A stretch of 64,000 nucleotides of DNA from Pyrenophora tritici-repentis (Eukaryota > Ascomycota > Dothideomycetes > Pleosporales > Pleosporaceae): positions 1,364,001 through 1,428,000 of the forward strand of contig NC_089392.1 in the NCBI RefSeq assembly GCF_003171515.1, in the 5' to 3' direction. Both the position numbers and the translations under genes were made by a program. Position 1 is the stretch's first letter, and every line of letters begins with the position of its first letter. Below are positions 12,540-23,631 of the stretch, one piece after another. The notes under the pieces were generated by a model. That model saw only the letters and a program-made list of their open reading frames with translations, did no database searches and was not told the DNA's origin.

Positions 12540-13938
12540 ATGGCGAGCACAAAGCAGCAGGAGAATATGCTCCTTACTGAGCACTTCACTTGGCCCCCAA
12601 TTGTATGTATCAATAGCCTTGGCTAGTGCTGCGGCCTGGGTTGAGCATATGTGCATGTGCATATCCCCGCCTACCACTCTTCCAAAGCATTTGCGACTGT
12701 TGCACCAAAACAGATATTCTACTCTCATACCAGTCTTACACTATATAACTTGACTAATTTGTTATGTAGTCCTTGATTGATGACATAATAAACGCTGTGA
12801 ATGAGGTTCTCTACCGTTGCACCGACTCGTTCGAAACAGGCCTCTCCGCCGCCGACCCCTCCCTCCTTGGTTTTGCCGACCTCTATGCCTCTCAAGGGCG
12901 CACGCCAGAGAAGGATGAAGATGGTCAGGATGTATACCCAGAGGCTAAGCTGGAAATCGAGGAGGGAGTGCTCAAGCTAGAGACATTAATGGAAAATGCA
13001 GTAGACAAGAACTTTGACAAGTTGGAAATTTGGACGCTGAGGAACGTGTTTGCTCTCGGGAGGGGGAAAGGAGGAGATGAAGGGCTAGGGGATTGGGTGA
13101 GGCTGGGACACTATGAGGTAGGTGAATAGAGAAGGCTGTCAAACTGCAACAAGTATCAGAGTGACCAGTCTAACACACAACACCCTAGAACGTTGAACCC
13201 CCGCCCAAAGACACCACCCTCACACCCGAAGCCCTCTACACCCTCCGCCGCAAACTCATCGAAACCCAAAAACTAAACGCTGCCCTCGTCGCGGAGAAAA
13301 CACGCAACGACGCGCAAATAGCCCGCCTACGAGCCCTCATCCAACCCAACACAACCACCACTACAAAACGCGAAACGCGAAACTCTACATCACCAGCCGA
13401 GCAACCACCAAACCAAACCACCAACGCGCCCTTCGCCTTCCTAACCCACACACCCGCCGCCCAATCCCTCGGCCTACACAGCCTCTCCACAACCACACCC
13501 AACGACAAGAACACCGAGAAAACCGCCCCCTTGACCACACACACCAAATTCACAACATCCCAACTGCCCTACCTCCGCCAACTTCTCGCATCCCTAAAAC
13601 CACACCTCGCCACCACGGCACTACCCAGCGACACGACCCCACACTCTGCTTCAGCGGGCCAAACGGATGCGGGAGCGAAGAACAAGGAAGAGTTGAGCAG
13701 AGAGCGCAAGGTCTATGTTGAGAGTCAGAGCAAGAGGATTTTGGAACGTAGGGGCGTGGATACAAAGGATGGGGTTGAGGGCGTTTGGGAGGGAAGCAGT
13801 AGGGTGAGGGTCGAGGAGGTGAGGGGGTTGGAGGGTTTAGTTGCGGGATTGGAGAGGGGGGTTACGAGGGCTGGAGCTGGGGCGAAGGAGGAGGACAAGG
13901 ATGGGGATGTGGATGTGGATGCTATGGATACGAGTTGA
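12540..13938 (+). CDS. mtw1: Kinetochore MIND/Mis12 complex subunit Mtw1 (Mis12)
   Basis: Three exons: 12540-12602, 12770-13117, 13189-13938; 386 residues. The first exon encodes only 21 residues (MASTKQQENMLLTEHFTWPPI) and splices in phase over a 167-nt intron to SLIDDIINAVNEVLYR. LTEHFxxPPxSLIDDIINxVNE is the diagnostic N-terminal helix of Mis12/Mtw1, which heads the four-subunit complex linking inner centromere chromatin to Ndc80. A second helical block (LEIEEGVLKLETLMENAVDKNFDKLEIWTLRN, in parts) follows. The C-terminal third is low-complexity: Thr/Pro-rich, then basic coiled-coil, ending in an acidic DGDVDVDAMD tail. The remainder is poorly conserved in the family, so exon 3 is supported by its open frame rather than by similarity. 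Confidence 0.9.
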
Positions 13939-14374
13939 GTGAGAGGAGGAATGAATATATCTGGTTTACGCATCTTGACGGAAATGTCTCCTCGTAAGAC
14001 AATATTGTGGTCTGTTTGGCGTTGTGTGGGCGTTTTATCATGGATACCAGGATGGTATGAGAAGTCTATTGTGACTTGATTATATCTTTTCCGATCAAAT
14101 ACTGAATCATGTATTGTATGAAATGCTTCACATCACTAGCTTGCAGTACGCACGAGTTTGACAAGTTCTTTGTATTGCTTTTATACATGTGACAAATGTC
14201 TGCCTCCGCCTGACTTGGTCATGATCTCTAGCATGGAATCTGCCATCGCACCATGATCGTCGTGTCGAAAATCGTTAGCCCATATTCCTACACTGGTTCT
14301 CCCCTCATCCTTGATGGAGAACCCCTAACCCCCTTTGGCTCATAAATCGTGCATCATCATCGGTTCCCTAACGC
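13939..14374. other. Convergent intergenic spacer
   Basis: 436 bp between the convergent 3' ends of mtw1 and the choline kinase gene. A/T-rich flanks consistent with 3' untranslated regions; nothing else seen. Confidence 0.5.
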
Positions 14375-16890
14375 TTAGTACTCCACAAGCTTGACTCTGC
14401 TCTGCAGCTCCTCAGGCAAGTCCTTCATGTCCACCATGCCCATGCGTAGTGCATCGCCCCAGACGAACATTGCACGATCATTAGCATAAGCGAGATAATC
14501 GAACTCTTCCTCATCCTGCGGCTTGAATAGGTCAGCATCCTGTTCCGCTTGTATCTGTATTTCTTTTTGCTCAGCCGTTTCTTCACTCACGATCCCTGCC
14601 CCCTGCTTCTCTGCTTCTGCCTCCGCCTTGATCTCTGCTGTGACACCGTCCAGTACGACTGCCTCTTCGTTCTGAATCTCGGCTGCCTTCTTCTCCTCGG
14701 CATCGAAGTCGGGAAGGCCGGGCACGTGAGCTTGAACTATACCCCAAGCAACCCACATTGCAGAGTTTGCCAGACGCCAAAGCTTTGTCTCAGCTAGCAG
14801 ACGGCGTGTCTCTTCTTCGATCTGGCGCTCGGACTGCATTTCCTGTTCCTGATACTTCTCACCGGGTGGAGCTCGCGAGTCAAGCATGAAAGTAGAGATA
14901 TTGGTAGGGACTGCGGTAGCAGTTAGGGCAGTCGTGCTACCTGTCGAGGGGAGTGGGCCAAGATGCGGGGTCGCAGGGTTTGATGTGTAACCACCAGATG
15001 CCTTGTATGAAGGATTGTGCATAAGATACGCTCGAATGAATCTATGCTGCTCTTCGATGGTCGGATAGTACTTGGTGTTGCAGCGCCAAGGAACCTCTGC
15101 GTCGTGATAGTTGTATGTCCATTCAGTCTGGATAAGTATGTTAGCTGATATACAGACGGCATGACTGTATGCTTATGAAAGTAAATGCTATAAATAAAGG
15201 GGGTGATGAAGACAAAAGCAGCTTACGAAGTGATTTGCAAACTCGAGGCCGGGAAGGTTTGCGTTTGCATACTCAAAATCGATGACCACTAGCTGCTTGT
15301 GCTGGTTTGCCGGAAGCAGCAGTGGCGACTCGCCTTGTGGTACCATACGTAGAATGTTTCCGTATTGGGTCTGTCACACAGTCAGCTTGCGGGCATTTAA
15401 CATAAATGATAACTTACGTCGTTGTGCGCAAAGACCATTCGCTCGTTGATCTTGTCAATGCCGCCATACTGTTCCTCCAACCACCTTCGATACTTCTCAA
15501 TCATCTGCCTAAAGACTGGCCACTCCGTACCGCAGACATATCCCAGTTTCTTCCATTTGTCGGAAGATGATGGTGTTGCGTTCTGCTTGGCCTCACGGAT
15601 CTGCTGATCAAGCCAAGTAACGATGTATTCGCAGCGCTCGACCCACTTGTCCCAGTTCTGCCAGACAAATGGGCCAGCCTCTCGCTCCTCCTTTAGTAGG
15701 TCAATGCCTTCATGAAGCTCTCGCATACGCTTTGCAATCTGCTTTGAGGTGTCTGCATTACGCAGTTCTTTGGATGTGAGTGGCTTTGCATGGAGAAATT
15801 CCTCAAATCGTCCGTTGGTGAAGGTACCAAGCAGACGCGGACCGATGCGCTTGCGAGCAAGTCGTGTCAGAATCTGTAACTCAGACTCTCGGTCTATCAG
15901 ATGCTCCACTTGTGGACCATAGATACGCAGGAGAAGTTTTCTGCGGCATGTCAGAACAAGCTTGACTCGACCGAAACAGACTTACGGTGGAGGATTCCTA
16001 GGCTTGGGCGGACCGTCCTCATTCTGCTCCTGTGCCGGTAAGTTCTTGGGAGGTGAGACAACATATACAGCATTTGTCAATGCGCCACTCAATCTCTGTA
16101 CGTCAATCTCATTGCTCAGCTCCATAGGTACCTTTCGCCATCCTTTCAATTTTAGAGTATGGGCTAGACGGAGGATCTCGGCTCGAAACTTGGTCCAAGC
16201 CTCTCTCTCTTTACGTGCTTCTTTCTCAGATACTTCAGGGACGGATTCAGCTCCGGGTAAGTCGACGTTGTATGCCATGGTCTTGGAGTTATCCAAAATG
16301 GCCTCACAACTCGGAACGAGCTGATCTACCGACTCGAAGTAGTCTGCATCGAGGGAAATTGCAGAATGCCGTTTCAAACCCGTAGAGTTTCTAGACGAAT
16401 TACCAGGCCTTCTCTTCGCGTCGGCCAGCTTCATAGATAGAGTCTTCTCCAGGATGGTGGCCAATTGATTCAGGGAGTCTTCACCTTGAGAGGAATCGGA
16501 GTCGCTTCTGGGTCGAAATATAGGTTGATCGGCTGCTTCACGGCCAGCGCCTCCAGATTGTTCGTGAGAAGCATCACCTTCTTTGGCGGCCTTGCGTTTT
16601 GCCCGACGAGCATGACGCCTGCTTCGCTCGTGCTTCAACCATGTGCCGACCTGTTTCAGCAGGTTTTCGTGCGCATGATGACTGTGTGACCCGACATCTG
16701 TCGAGCTGTCCGAAAGCAACGAATTCAAGGATGGGTTGCCTTCAGCAGTGGGGACTTTACTCGGAACCAAGCGTTCAGTTGAGGGGCGTGCAGTCAATCG
16801 CTTCTTACTAATGCTTGTGGTATGTTGCCTAGCAGGCCTGTCAAGATCCAAATAGTCTTTTTGGTCAAGTTCTTTGTTCTTGCCAATCAT
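14375..16890 (-). CDS. cki1: Choline kinase (CDP-choline pathway)
   Basis: Four exons on the minus strand: 16890-15986, 15940-15418, 15370-15227, 15127-14375; 774 residues with the start used here. The enzyme phosphorylates choline (often also ethanolamine), the first step of the Kennedy pathway to phosphatidylcholine. The catalytic core runs from about residue 235 to 560: TNAVYVVS (glycine-rich/ATP loop region), KLLLRIYG, the Brenner-type motif FAHNDTQYGNIL assembled across intron 2, and the choline kinase motif VVIDFEYANANLPGLEFANHF assembled across intron 3. There is a Ser/basic-rich N-terminal extension of over 200 residues and an acidic, Glu/Ala-rich insertion near the C-terminus. The start is uncertain: the frame stays open upstream to 16983 without an ATG, and a short ATG exon near 17048-17022 does not splice in phase with any good acceptor. 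Confidence 0.92.
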
Positions 16891-17936
16891 CAGTGGCGAG
16901 ATGGTGTTATCATCGGGAAAAGACACGACTGTGAAAGCATGATAAGCAGAGATTCTGTTTTGGAATTGCGATTGGTATGGCAAGAAGTAAAGGTGATTGC
17001 TGCACTAGTCACCAGTGACGACTAACCTTTGGTCGAATGTGGTGACGAGCCATCCTCCAAGGCAGTGCTGAGCAAAGGGGTGGAATGGTCGCTTCGCAGT
17101 GGGCCACCAGACTGCGGCGCCTGCCAATTGGAGGGGTCGGCCATGCTTAGAGTTGCTCAGGACAGGCTCCCCGGTGCGGTCCGGTCGGGTAAGGTTGGCC
17201 GCGTCACCCTCTTGGTAGGAATGATTCGGTAATCTTGTCCGGGAGTAGTGAGTCCTCACAATTGCCGCTTCCTAGGTGGTTGGCAGCAAAGTTTGGTTGT
17301 TTGGTGGGCAGGTGTTATCGGTAGTCTGTGCAGGAAAGAGGCCGGAGAAAGTACACGCGAGCTCAGGGTCCACGTGCCAAGCTGATTGGCGGTCAGGATA
17401 CGGCGATACGACGCAGGGCACAGGTGAGAGACGCGAAAATACCAGAGGCAAGTGAAGGGCAGTGAATTATATTAACCTTTCAAGATAAGAGTGATAACCG
17501 GATTTTATGACTTGCTGGCCATTGTATATTCCTGTCACGAGGGTCCATCATCTTTGTCCAGTAGCTTTATCTTTGAATGTTGGTAGGCCTTGGCAATCTA
17601 CGTCAGGGGCATAGAAAGAGTGGGCAGAAACCTGCAAACTGAGGCTAGGTAGGAGGATATGTGGGCGCAAACGTGGCAAACGTGCGTCCGCGTAATCTAT
17701 TCGTACATGGCAAATTTCCAAAACTCAAGCCTGGTACGGTATGTCTACAAGCTGGTTTCGATAAGGTCACACTACGCCCCAATACGCAATGCCCACAACC
17801 CAATTACAACAAGTAAACCAATAACCAATGCCGGAACGCCTCGCTTTTGACCCAAATACACAGCCAGGATAACTCTACCCTGTTTCAACACGAGAGACGC
17901 AGCCTGGCGTCTACTTCTTTTCTCCCAAAGCAGCTT
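16891..17936. other. Intergenic spacer (5' flank of choline kinase, 3' flank of transporter)
   Basis: About 1 kb. The first 150 bp may hold an unplaced 5' exon of the choline kinase gene. The rest shows only short frames and no repeats. Confidence 0.4.
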
Positions 17937-19763
17937 CTATCGGGCCCACTCGACTGTCTCCAACGCCAGCATGACCAACAGCAGAGTCGAAGGCAGAATC
18001 CAGACAACATAGCTCTGGAACAAAATCCTTGACATGGCTCCCATGTACACATTGTTGATCTGACAAATCTGTGCCAACTGGAGCGCACTGGGTGCACCGC
18101 TGAGCAGAAAGCAGACGATGATGAAAATGGGATCGTCGAGAATGCTCACGGGGACGTATTTGGCAGTCAAAGCCAGCATAGGCGCCATGAGAAGCGTAGG
18201 AATGAGCATGCGACTAACAAGCGAGGCAATGACTAGCTTCTTCTCTACGCCTTCATCTTCCATCGAGTGTTGGTCTTCTTTTGGTAGAGTGTTGCGGGCA
18301 AGATTGGCGCCCAAGACGACCAGGATGAGCGGGACGGCAACCTGTCCACTTTGATTGATCGCGCGGGTGACCGAGTTGCTTACAAACGTGCCTGGGTCAA
18401 AGAAGAGGTGCTGTAGAGGTGGGATCGAAGCAATGAGGATAGCGATCAACATAGCCCATAGAGGGGGGTTCATGAAATCCCAGACGCCCTTGAAAAATCG
18501 CGATAGAAGCGTTCCGGTCTTGTAAAGCGGCCCCTGCAGCCATTTGGGCAAGCTTGCAAAGACTCGGCTGCTGGCACGGGAAGTGGTCAAGGAGACGGTA
18601 CTCGCAGAGCGTTGGACAGCCATTCTAGCGCGTGCGGGCATCCCTTTGAGGCCCTTGGGTGCCTTTCCCTTGTTGTGAGCCTCAAGAATGCTACTGAGAT
18701 GTCCGTTGGCAGCACCGTTGCTGTTTCCGCTCATGTCACCAGCTCCTCTGATTATAGCATTGCCGTTGGTGGGCGTGATGAAGTCGGTCGTAGCTTGGGC
18801 GTCTGCGCGGTTGAACAAGGAGTCGGAATCGTCGTCGCTGGACTCTGCCGAAGTGGCGTAGCTGGTGACGTTGCCAGATTCGTAGTCGGAATGAGAGTCG
18901 TCGAGGAGATGTTGTGCCTCGTCGTCGCTGTACTCTCCGCTCTCGATGGCATTATGTTTGCCTGCATCATCGTCCTTGTAGGCGCTGGCGGGTGCGAGCA
19001 GCACGTTGAAACCCCATGTCCATCGCACGAGCTGGCCAAGCTGCTGGAAAATGAGCAGGTAGAGGATACCGCGCGCACCGACTTCGTTGTCGTTGTCACC
19101 GGGGATCTTGTCCCAATGCAGTCCCTTGAGGGTTTGCGAGAGCGATATGACGAGGGAGATTGGTAGCGAGTTTGAGTTTCCAAAAACCTGGGGCTGTCAG
19201 TTCATGTCGCTAACAGGGCATGTGATGAATGCGACATACTGCCATGGCAACGACAAAGTTGGAGGCTCTCTTGTTGAACTTGCATACCCGCGACACGAGA
19301 AGGGCGGCAAGGTAGGATATGAGGGTTTGCACGACGAAGATGACGGGAATGACGGCAAGCTCAGCCAGCTTCTCAGCCGTCAATTGAGAGGCGAGTTTAG
19401 TAAAAACTGGGCCAGGGTCAGACGTAGTTGGTGCGCAGCTCTGGTGCGGCTTCACTCACTAAGGCAGGGCGTAAACAGCTGCGTGTTCAGGTTGGCGAGG
19501 AACTTCTGACTCTCGGCGTCGAACATGCCCATGCGCGCGACAATGTAACCAGGGGCGCTGACGCAGACAACCTCCATGACGGCCTCGAAGACGAGGAGGG
19601 TGAGGTTTGCGAAATCGGGATGGGAGCTGTGGTCATTGTTGAAGACGCGGAACATTCGGCTGTCGCCATAGTCGTAGGATTGTGATGCCATGGCGACAAA
19701 GTCTGACGACACGGTTGGAAGAGAGCGCAAACGCAGTGCCTGGGGCGCAGAGAAGAAAGGCAT
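17937..19763 (-). CDS. Auxin efflux carrier (AEC/PIN-like) family membrane transporter
   Basis: Three exons: 19763-19460, 19406-19240, 19187-17937; 573 residues. An alternative ATG at 19691 (MASQSYDYGD) would give 549 residues and may be the true start, since the first 24 residues are not family-like. N-terminal transmembrane half: LTLLVFEAVMEVVCVSAPGYIVAR, FLANLNTQLFTPCLIF (made across intron 1), then AMAVFGNSNSLPISLV (made across intron 2), the most conserved AEC signature. A central hydrophilic loop of about 180 residues is Ser/Asp-rich and acidic. The C-terminal half has further membrane segments (AMLIAILIASIPPLQHLFF, VPLILVVLGANL, MLIPTLLMAPMLAL, WILPSTLLLVMLALETV). The fungal members resemble ER-localised PILS proteins; the substrate is unknown. 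Confidence 0.92.
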
Positions 19764-20919
19764 GGTTCAGAGGTGCGGGTGTGGCGCCTGTGATTGTTTA
19801 TGAAGGCGCGAAGGACGCGATGCCACTGAGGGCGGACGTGGAGACGGAAACACTGAGTTTATGATGAAGCGCAAAGCGTCTTGGCTGAGGAAGCGATATG
19901 GGGCGCGATCGACGTCACTGCAGGCGTAGCCGGAGCGGCAACTTAGACCGCTGGCGCCGCGCCGCGCGACGTCTTTGTTTGGGGCTGGTTTGGGCTGTTT
20001 GGGGGGCGAGAATCAAGCTCGAAAAGCTGTGTAGTGGCCGTGCAAAGCAGTGTCGAGTACTTTAATCGTCACCTCACACAGCCGCATCGAACGTTTGGCG
20101 GGCACATCGGCCATGGCATCCGTCCTCGTCGCCGTGTTGGGATGGGGAGCGAGCCTACTGTACTTATCTAGGCCATGGCCAGCCATGGGCGCGCGCAATA
20201 GCCACCCGGCGAGCCAAGACCATGATCCATATCAATGGGCGCGACAAGATGCCCTCTGCAGCTGGTCTGCAGTCTGGCCGAAGATGGGGTGAATAAGACC
20301 AGACCAAGTACATGCACTGCTGCCGGGGTTGCCGTGTCTTTTTCGTGATGCTTATGCCATCAATTACCTATGACCCATTACCCATTACCCATTACCCATT
20401 ACCGCATGCTGCTTTGCCGTCCAAATCCTGCTGGCAGCTGGCGTGTCTTGGTTCGCGGTGCTGCTTGGCCGGATTGAGTTGCAAGTCCTAGCAAAGCAGG
20501 CTTACACACACCTGTGCAGAGCAGTTCTGAACACATCTGCGTGAACCAAACTCGTGCATCATCACTTCCATCTCCGTCTGCATCATCGTCGCGCTGCCAT
20601 GTTTACAAGCCCAGGTCGATCATTGTGAAGTCATCCAGGATTGGCGAGCGCGCGCCTCTGCCCCATCTTTCGTCTCTGCAACATCACGTCACAGCTCCAA
20701 CTTGCCCGCTACCGACAGCCCACAACCACCGCACCTCCACCATAGACCAGATCCGCTGAGATCGCCGCCCTACCTCTCCTCCGCGGTGCACTCGAAGCAC
20801 AAGAGCCCCGTCATTCACTTACGCCCTCCTTATTACTATCTGCCCCGCGTCTTTGCACACATCCCCGACCTGCAGTGCCCCGCCAATCCAAGCCTGCGAA
20901 CTCCAACACACAACTCGCC
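19764..20919. other. Divergent intergenic region, long leader of the MAPKK gene
   Basis: About 1.15 kb between the divergent transporter and MAPKK genes. The last 350 bp on the plus strand are C-rich with no ATG in a strong context, typical of a fungal promoter and leader. It contains a heptamer microsatellite, listed separately. Confidence 0.5.
20373..20403. repeat. Heptanucleotide microsatellite (ACCCATT)x4.4
   Basis: Four perfect copies of ACCCATT in direct tandem followed by ACC, about 520 bp upstream of the MAPKK start codon. Slippage-prone simple repeat; no function is implied by sequence alone. Confidence 0.9.
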
Positions 20920-22994
20920 ATGGCCGACTCTAACCCATCCACCCCGGACGTCGATGGCGATTCCGACACCGTCTTCGACAGCCCTTCACCCTCTCCTGCA
21001 CTGTCTTCTCCTCCTGCGCCCTCTAGCCCCAAGGCCGACGCCGATGCCTCCCTGTCCGCCGACCGCCCCCCACCGCGAACCGCATCCACCACAGGCGCGA
21101 CGGCCAACATGACGTCTTCGTCAACACCACTAGGCAACATCAATGCTGCGAGAAATCCACGCCCTGCAAACCCCCCTACCATCTCCAGCAGAGGCAGCGG
21201 TCTCAACGTTTCTCAAGACATCCTGGCCAGGATACAGGCAGTCCATCTTGGCCGGAAAGGCGCCCCGCCAACCGGCTTGCCAGGAAGAGGGCCTCCGCCC
21301 CAGAGCCCTGGCCCGTCGCCCAACAGCAATAATCCAATGTCACCAGGCGGAAACTTGGGAGGCGTACCTGGTAACTTCCGAATGCCAGCCAGACCACCGA
21401 CAACCAACTTCCAATCAGCCCCAGCCGTCCCCGGCCGCGCAGGCGCTCCCAAGGCCTCCATGGCCGAACGGCGTGGCATGAATCTAGGTGGCTTTCCGGG
21501 CGCGTCTCCCCCGGGTGCTCCTGCTGGCAGGAAGAAGCCGGGCCTGACGCTCTCGCAAATGAACGGAGACAAGCCCCAAGATTCAGCAGAGCCGCGCAAG
21601 CAAGAAACCCATTTTGACAAGTTTTCCCAGTTTGTCGATACCAAGACTGGCAGTCTCAAGTTCGCGGGCAAGGCTATACTGAACTCGGACGGTGTACAAT
21701 TCGCTAGCGGCTCCTCCTTCAACATCTCGCTAGACGAAGTCGATACGCTAGACGAACTTGGCAAGGGCAACTATGGCACAGTATACAAGGTCAGGCATAG
21801 CAGACCGCGGATGCGAAAACCGGGACAGGGCCTCGCAGGAAACAAGGCTGCGCCAGGCTCACCGTCGCGAAAGAACTTTGATGAAGAACCGAGTCCCAAC
21901 GGCGTACCTGCCGCAGGTACTGGCATCATCATGGCAATGAAAGAGGTCCGGCTTGAATTGGACGACTCCAAGTTTGCTGCTATCATCATGGAGCTGGATG
22001 TCCTCCATCGCTGTATATCACCATTCATCGTCGACTTCTACGGCGCCTTCTTCCAAGAAGGTGCTGTGTACATCTGCATGGAGTTCATGGACGGTGGTTC
22101 GATAGACAAGCTTTACGCCGACGGTGTGCCCGAGGGTGTGCTGCGGAAAATAACAATGGCCACGACTATGGGTTTAAAGTCGTTGAAGGATGAACACAAC
22201 ATTATTCACCGCGACGTCAAGCCCACCAACATCCTGATGAACACGAAAGGGCAGATCAAGATCTGTGATTTCGGTGTCAGCGGCAACTTGGTGGCCAGTA
22301 TTGCCAAGACCAACATTGGATGCCAAAGCTACATGGCGCCCGAGAGGATATCTTCTGGCGGCATTGCGCAAGCAGGCGCTAACCCCGGAGGCGGCACATA
22401 TAGCGTCCAAAGTGACATCTGGAGTCTCGGACTGACGATAATCGAGTGCGCTCTGGGACGATATCCCTATCCCCCAGAAACGTACAACAACATCTTCAGT
22501 CAGCTCAGCGTAAGTATATCTGCTGGAGTTTCAATCCTTTTACTAATCAATTGCAGGCAATTGTCGATGGCGAGCCGCCGGATCTACCTGCAGAAGGATA
22601 CTCTGATGCAGCGCGGAACTTTGTACGCGGATGCTTGAACAAGATCCCCAATCTCCGACCCACATACGCCATGTTGCTTCAACATGCGTGGCTTGCACCT
22701 CTCGCCAAGCCAGACACAATCACAGAAGAGGAAGAGGAAGAGGAAGAAGTGGAAGCTGCAAATGAAGCAGCTAGTGGTGAAGCAGCTGGCGACCAGGGCC
22801 CCGCCGAAGCAATTGACATGGTAGAAGACAAGGAAGTAGCGGACTGGGTAAAAGCCGCAATTGATAAGAGGAGGAGTGGTAAAATGAAGGGCGCGGAAAA
22901 GCCGGCTCTGCATGCCGCGCCTTTGGATGCATCGGTCCAAAGCCCTTCGCCAAACGGTACGAATGGACTGGAAACTGCCGAAGTTGCTGCATAA
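20920..22994 (+). CDS. pbs2: MAP kinase kinase of the osmotic-stress (HOG) pathway, Pbs2 homologue
   Basis: Two exons, 20920-22509 and 22557-22994 (47-nt intron), 675 residues. The ATG at 20920 (MADSNPSTPD) is the first in frame. A roughly 270-residue Pro/Ser/Gly-rich N-terminus, expected to carry docking sites for the Sho1/Ssk2-type upstream partners, precedes the kinase domain: GKGNYGTVYKVRH, then a Gly/Pro-rich insertion (about 40 residues) before MAMKEVRLE, which is a feature of fungal Pbs2. HRDVKPTNIL, DFGVSG and the activation segment with SIAKTNIGCQSYMAPE, whose Ser and Thr are the MAPKKK targets, identify it as a MAPKK. The C-terminus is acidic with a run of glutamates. It should phosphorylate the Hog1-type MAPK. 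Confidence 0.95.
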
Positions 22995-23631
22995 GATGTT
23001 GGTCTTGTTATCATCTTTTGGCTGGACCTGAGGTGACAAATACTCTTGAACTCTTCCCTGAGCAGCCTTTGGCTCCTGCTGAATCTGCAGGCCATGGAGG
23101 CGGCGATGTGTGCATACTCTTTTTACGGCGTTCAACTGGCTTATTGTAAGGAATAGCTGGCATGGAGCGTTGAAGTCGGGCATTGGAAGCGGTGGAAGAC
23201 ACTTGTACTTAGTATAGCATGCACCCTGAACAGTCGGTGTTCAGATGTAGTGATATTGACTCTGTGGATGGCGAGAGTACGTACAAGGGCGCTTGCATCG
23301 ATGTTTCTTGTCACAGTGACATTGTTTTGCCCAAACATAAACGTTGTTTGTGGTGTTGGTTGTGACGCAAATGCAAGCGCGCTCGCACGGGCAATTTGGA
23401 CCCCTGCAAGCCAAGATGACTCGCGGGCGGCCATCTGTCGTGGTGCGGGAAAGAACACAGTGGTCGGAACAACTTCAATAGGTGGCCACGACTTTCTTTC
23501 ATAAGCCCCCACCCTCTTCGTAATGCTACCTGCTTGAGACAAAATTAACTTTTTGTTCTGGCTGCCATCTTGAAAAGGCGCCATCGTTTCCATCCGTCTC
23601 TCACACGACTCCACTTGTCCACCTATTCAAC
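22995..23631. other. Intergenic spacer
   Basis: 637 bp between pbs2 and sec63, same orientation. It holds the 3' flank of pbs2 and a short C-rich leader of sec63; no repeat or RNA gene seen. Confidence 0.5.

Noticed and set aside
17022..17048. First exon MARHHIRPK for choline kinase
   Set aside because: The only acceptor in phase at a normal distance is a weak AAG; better acceptors are in other phases, so it was not added to the gene model.
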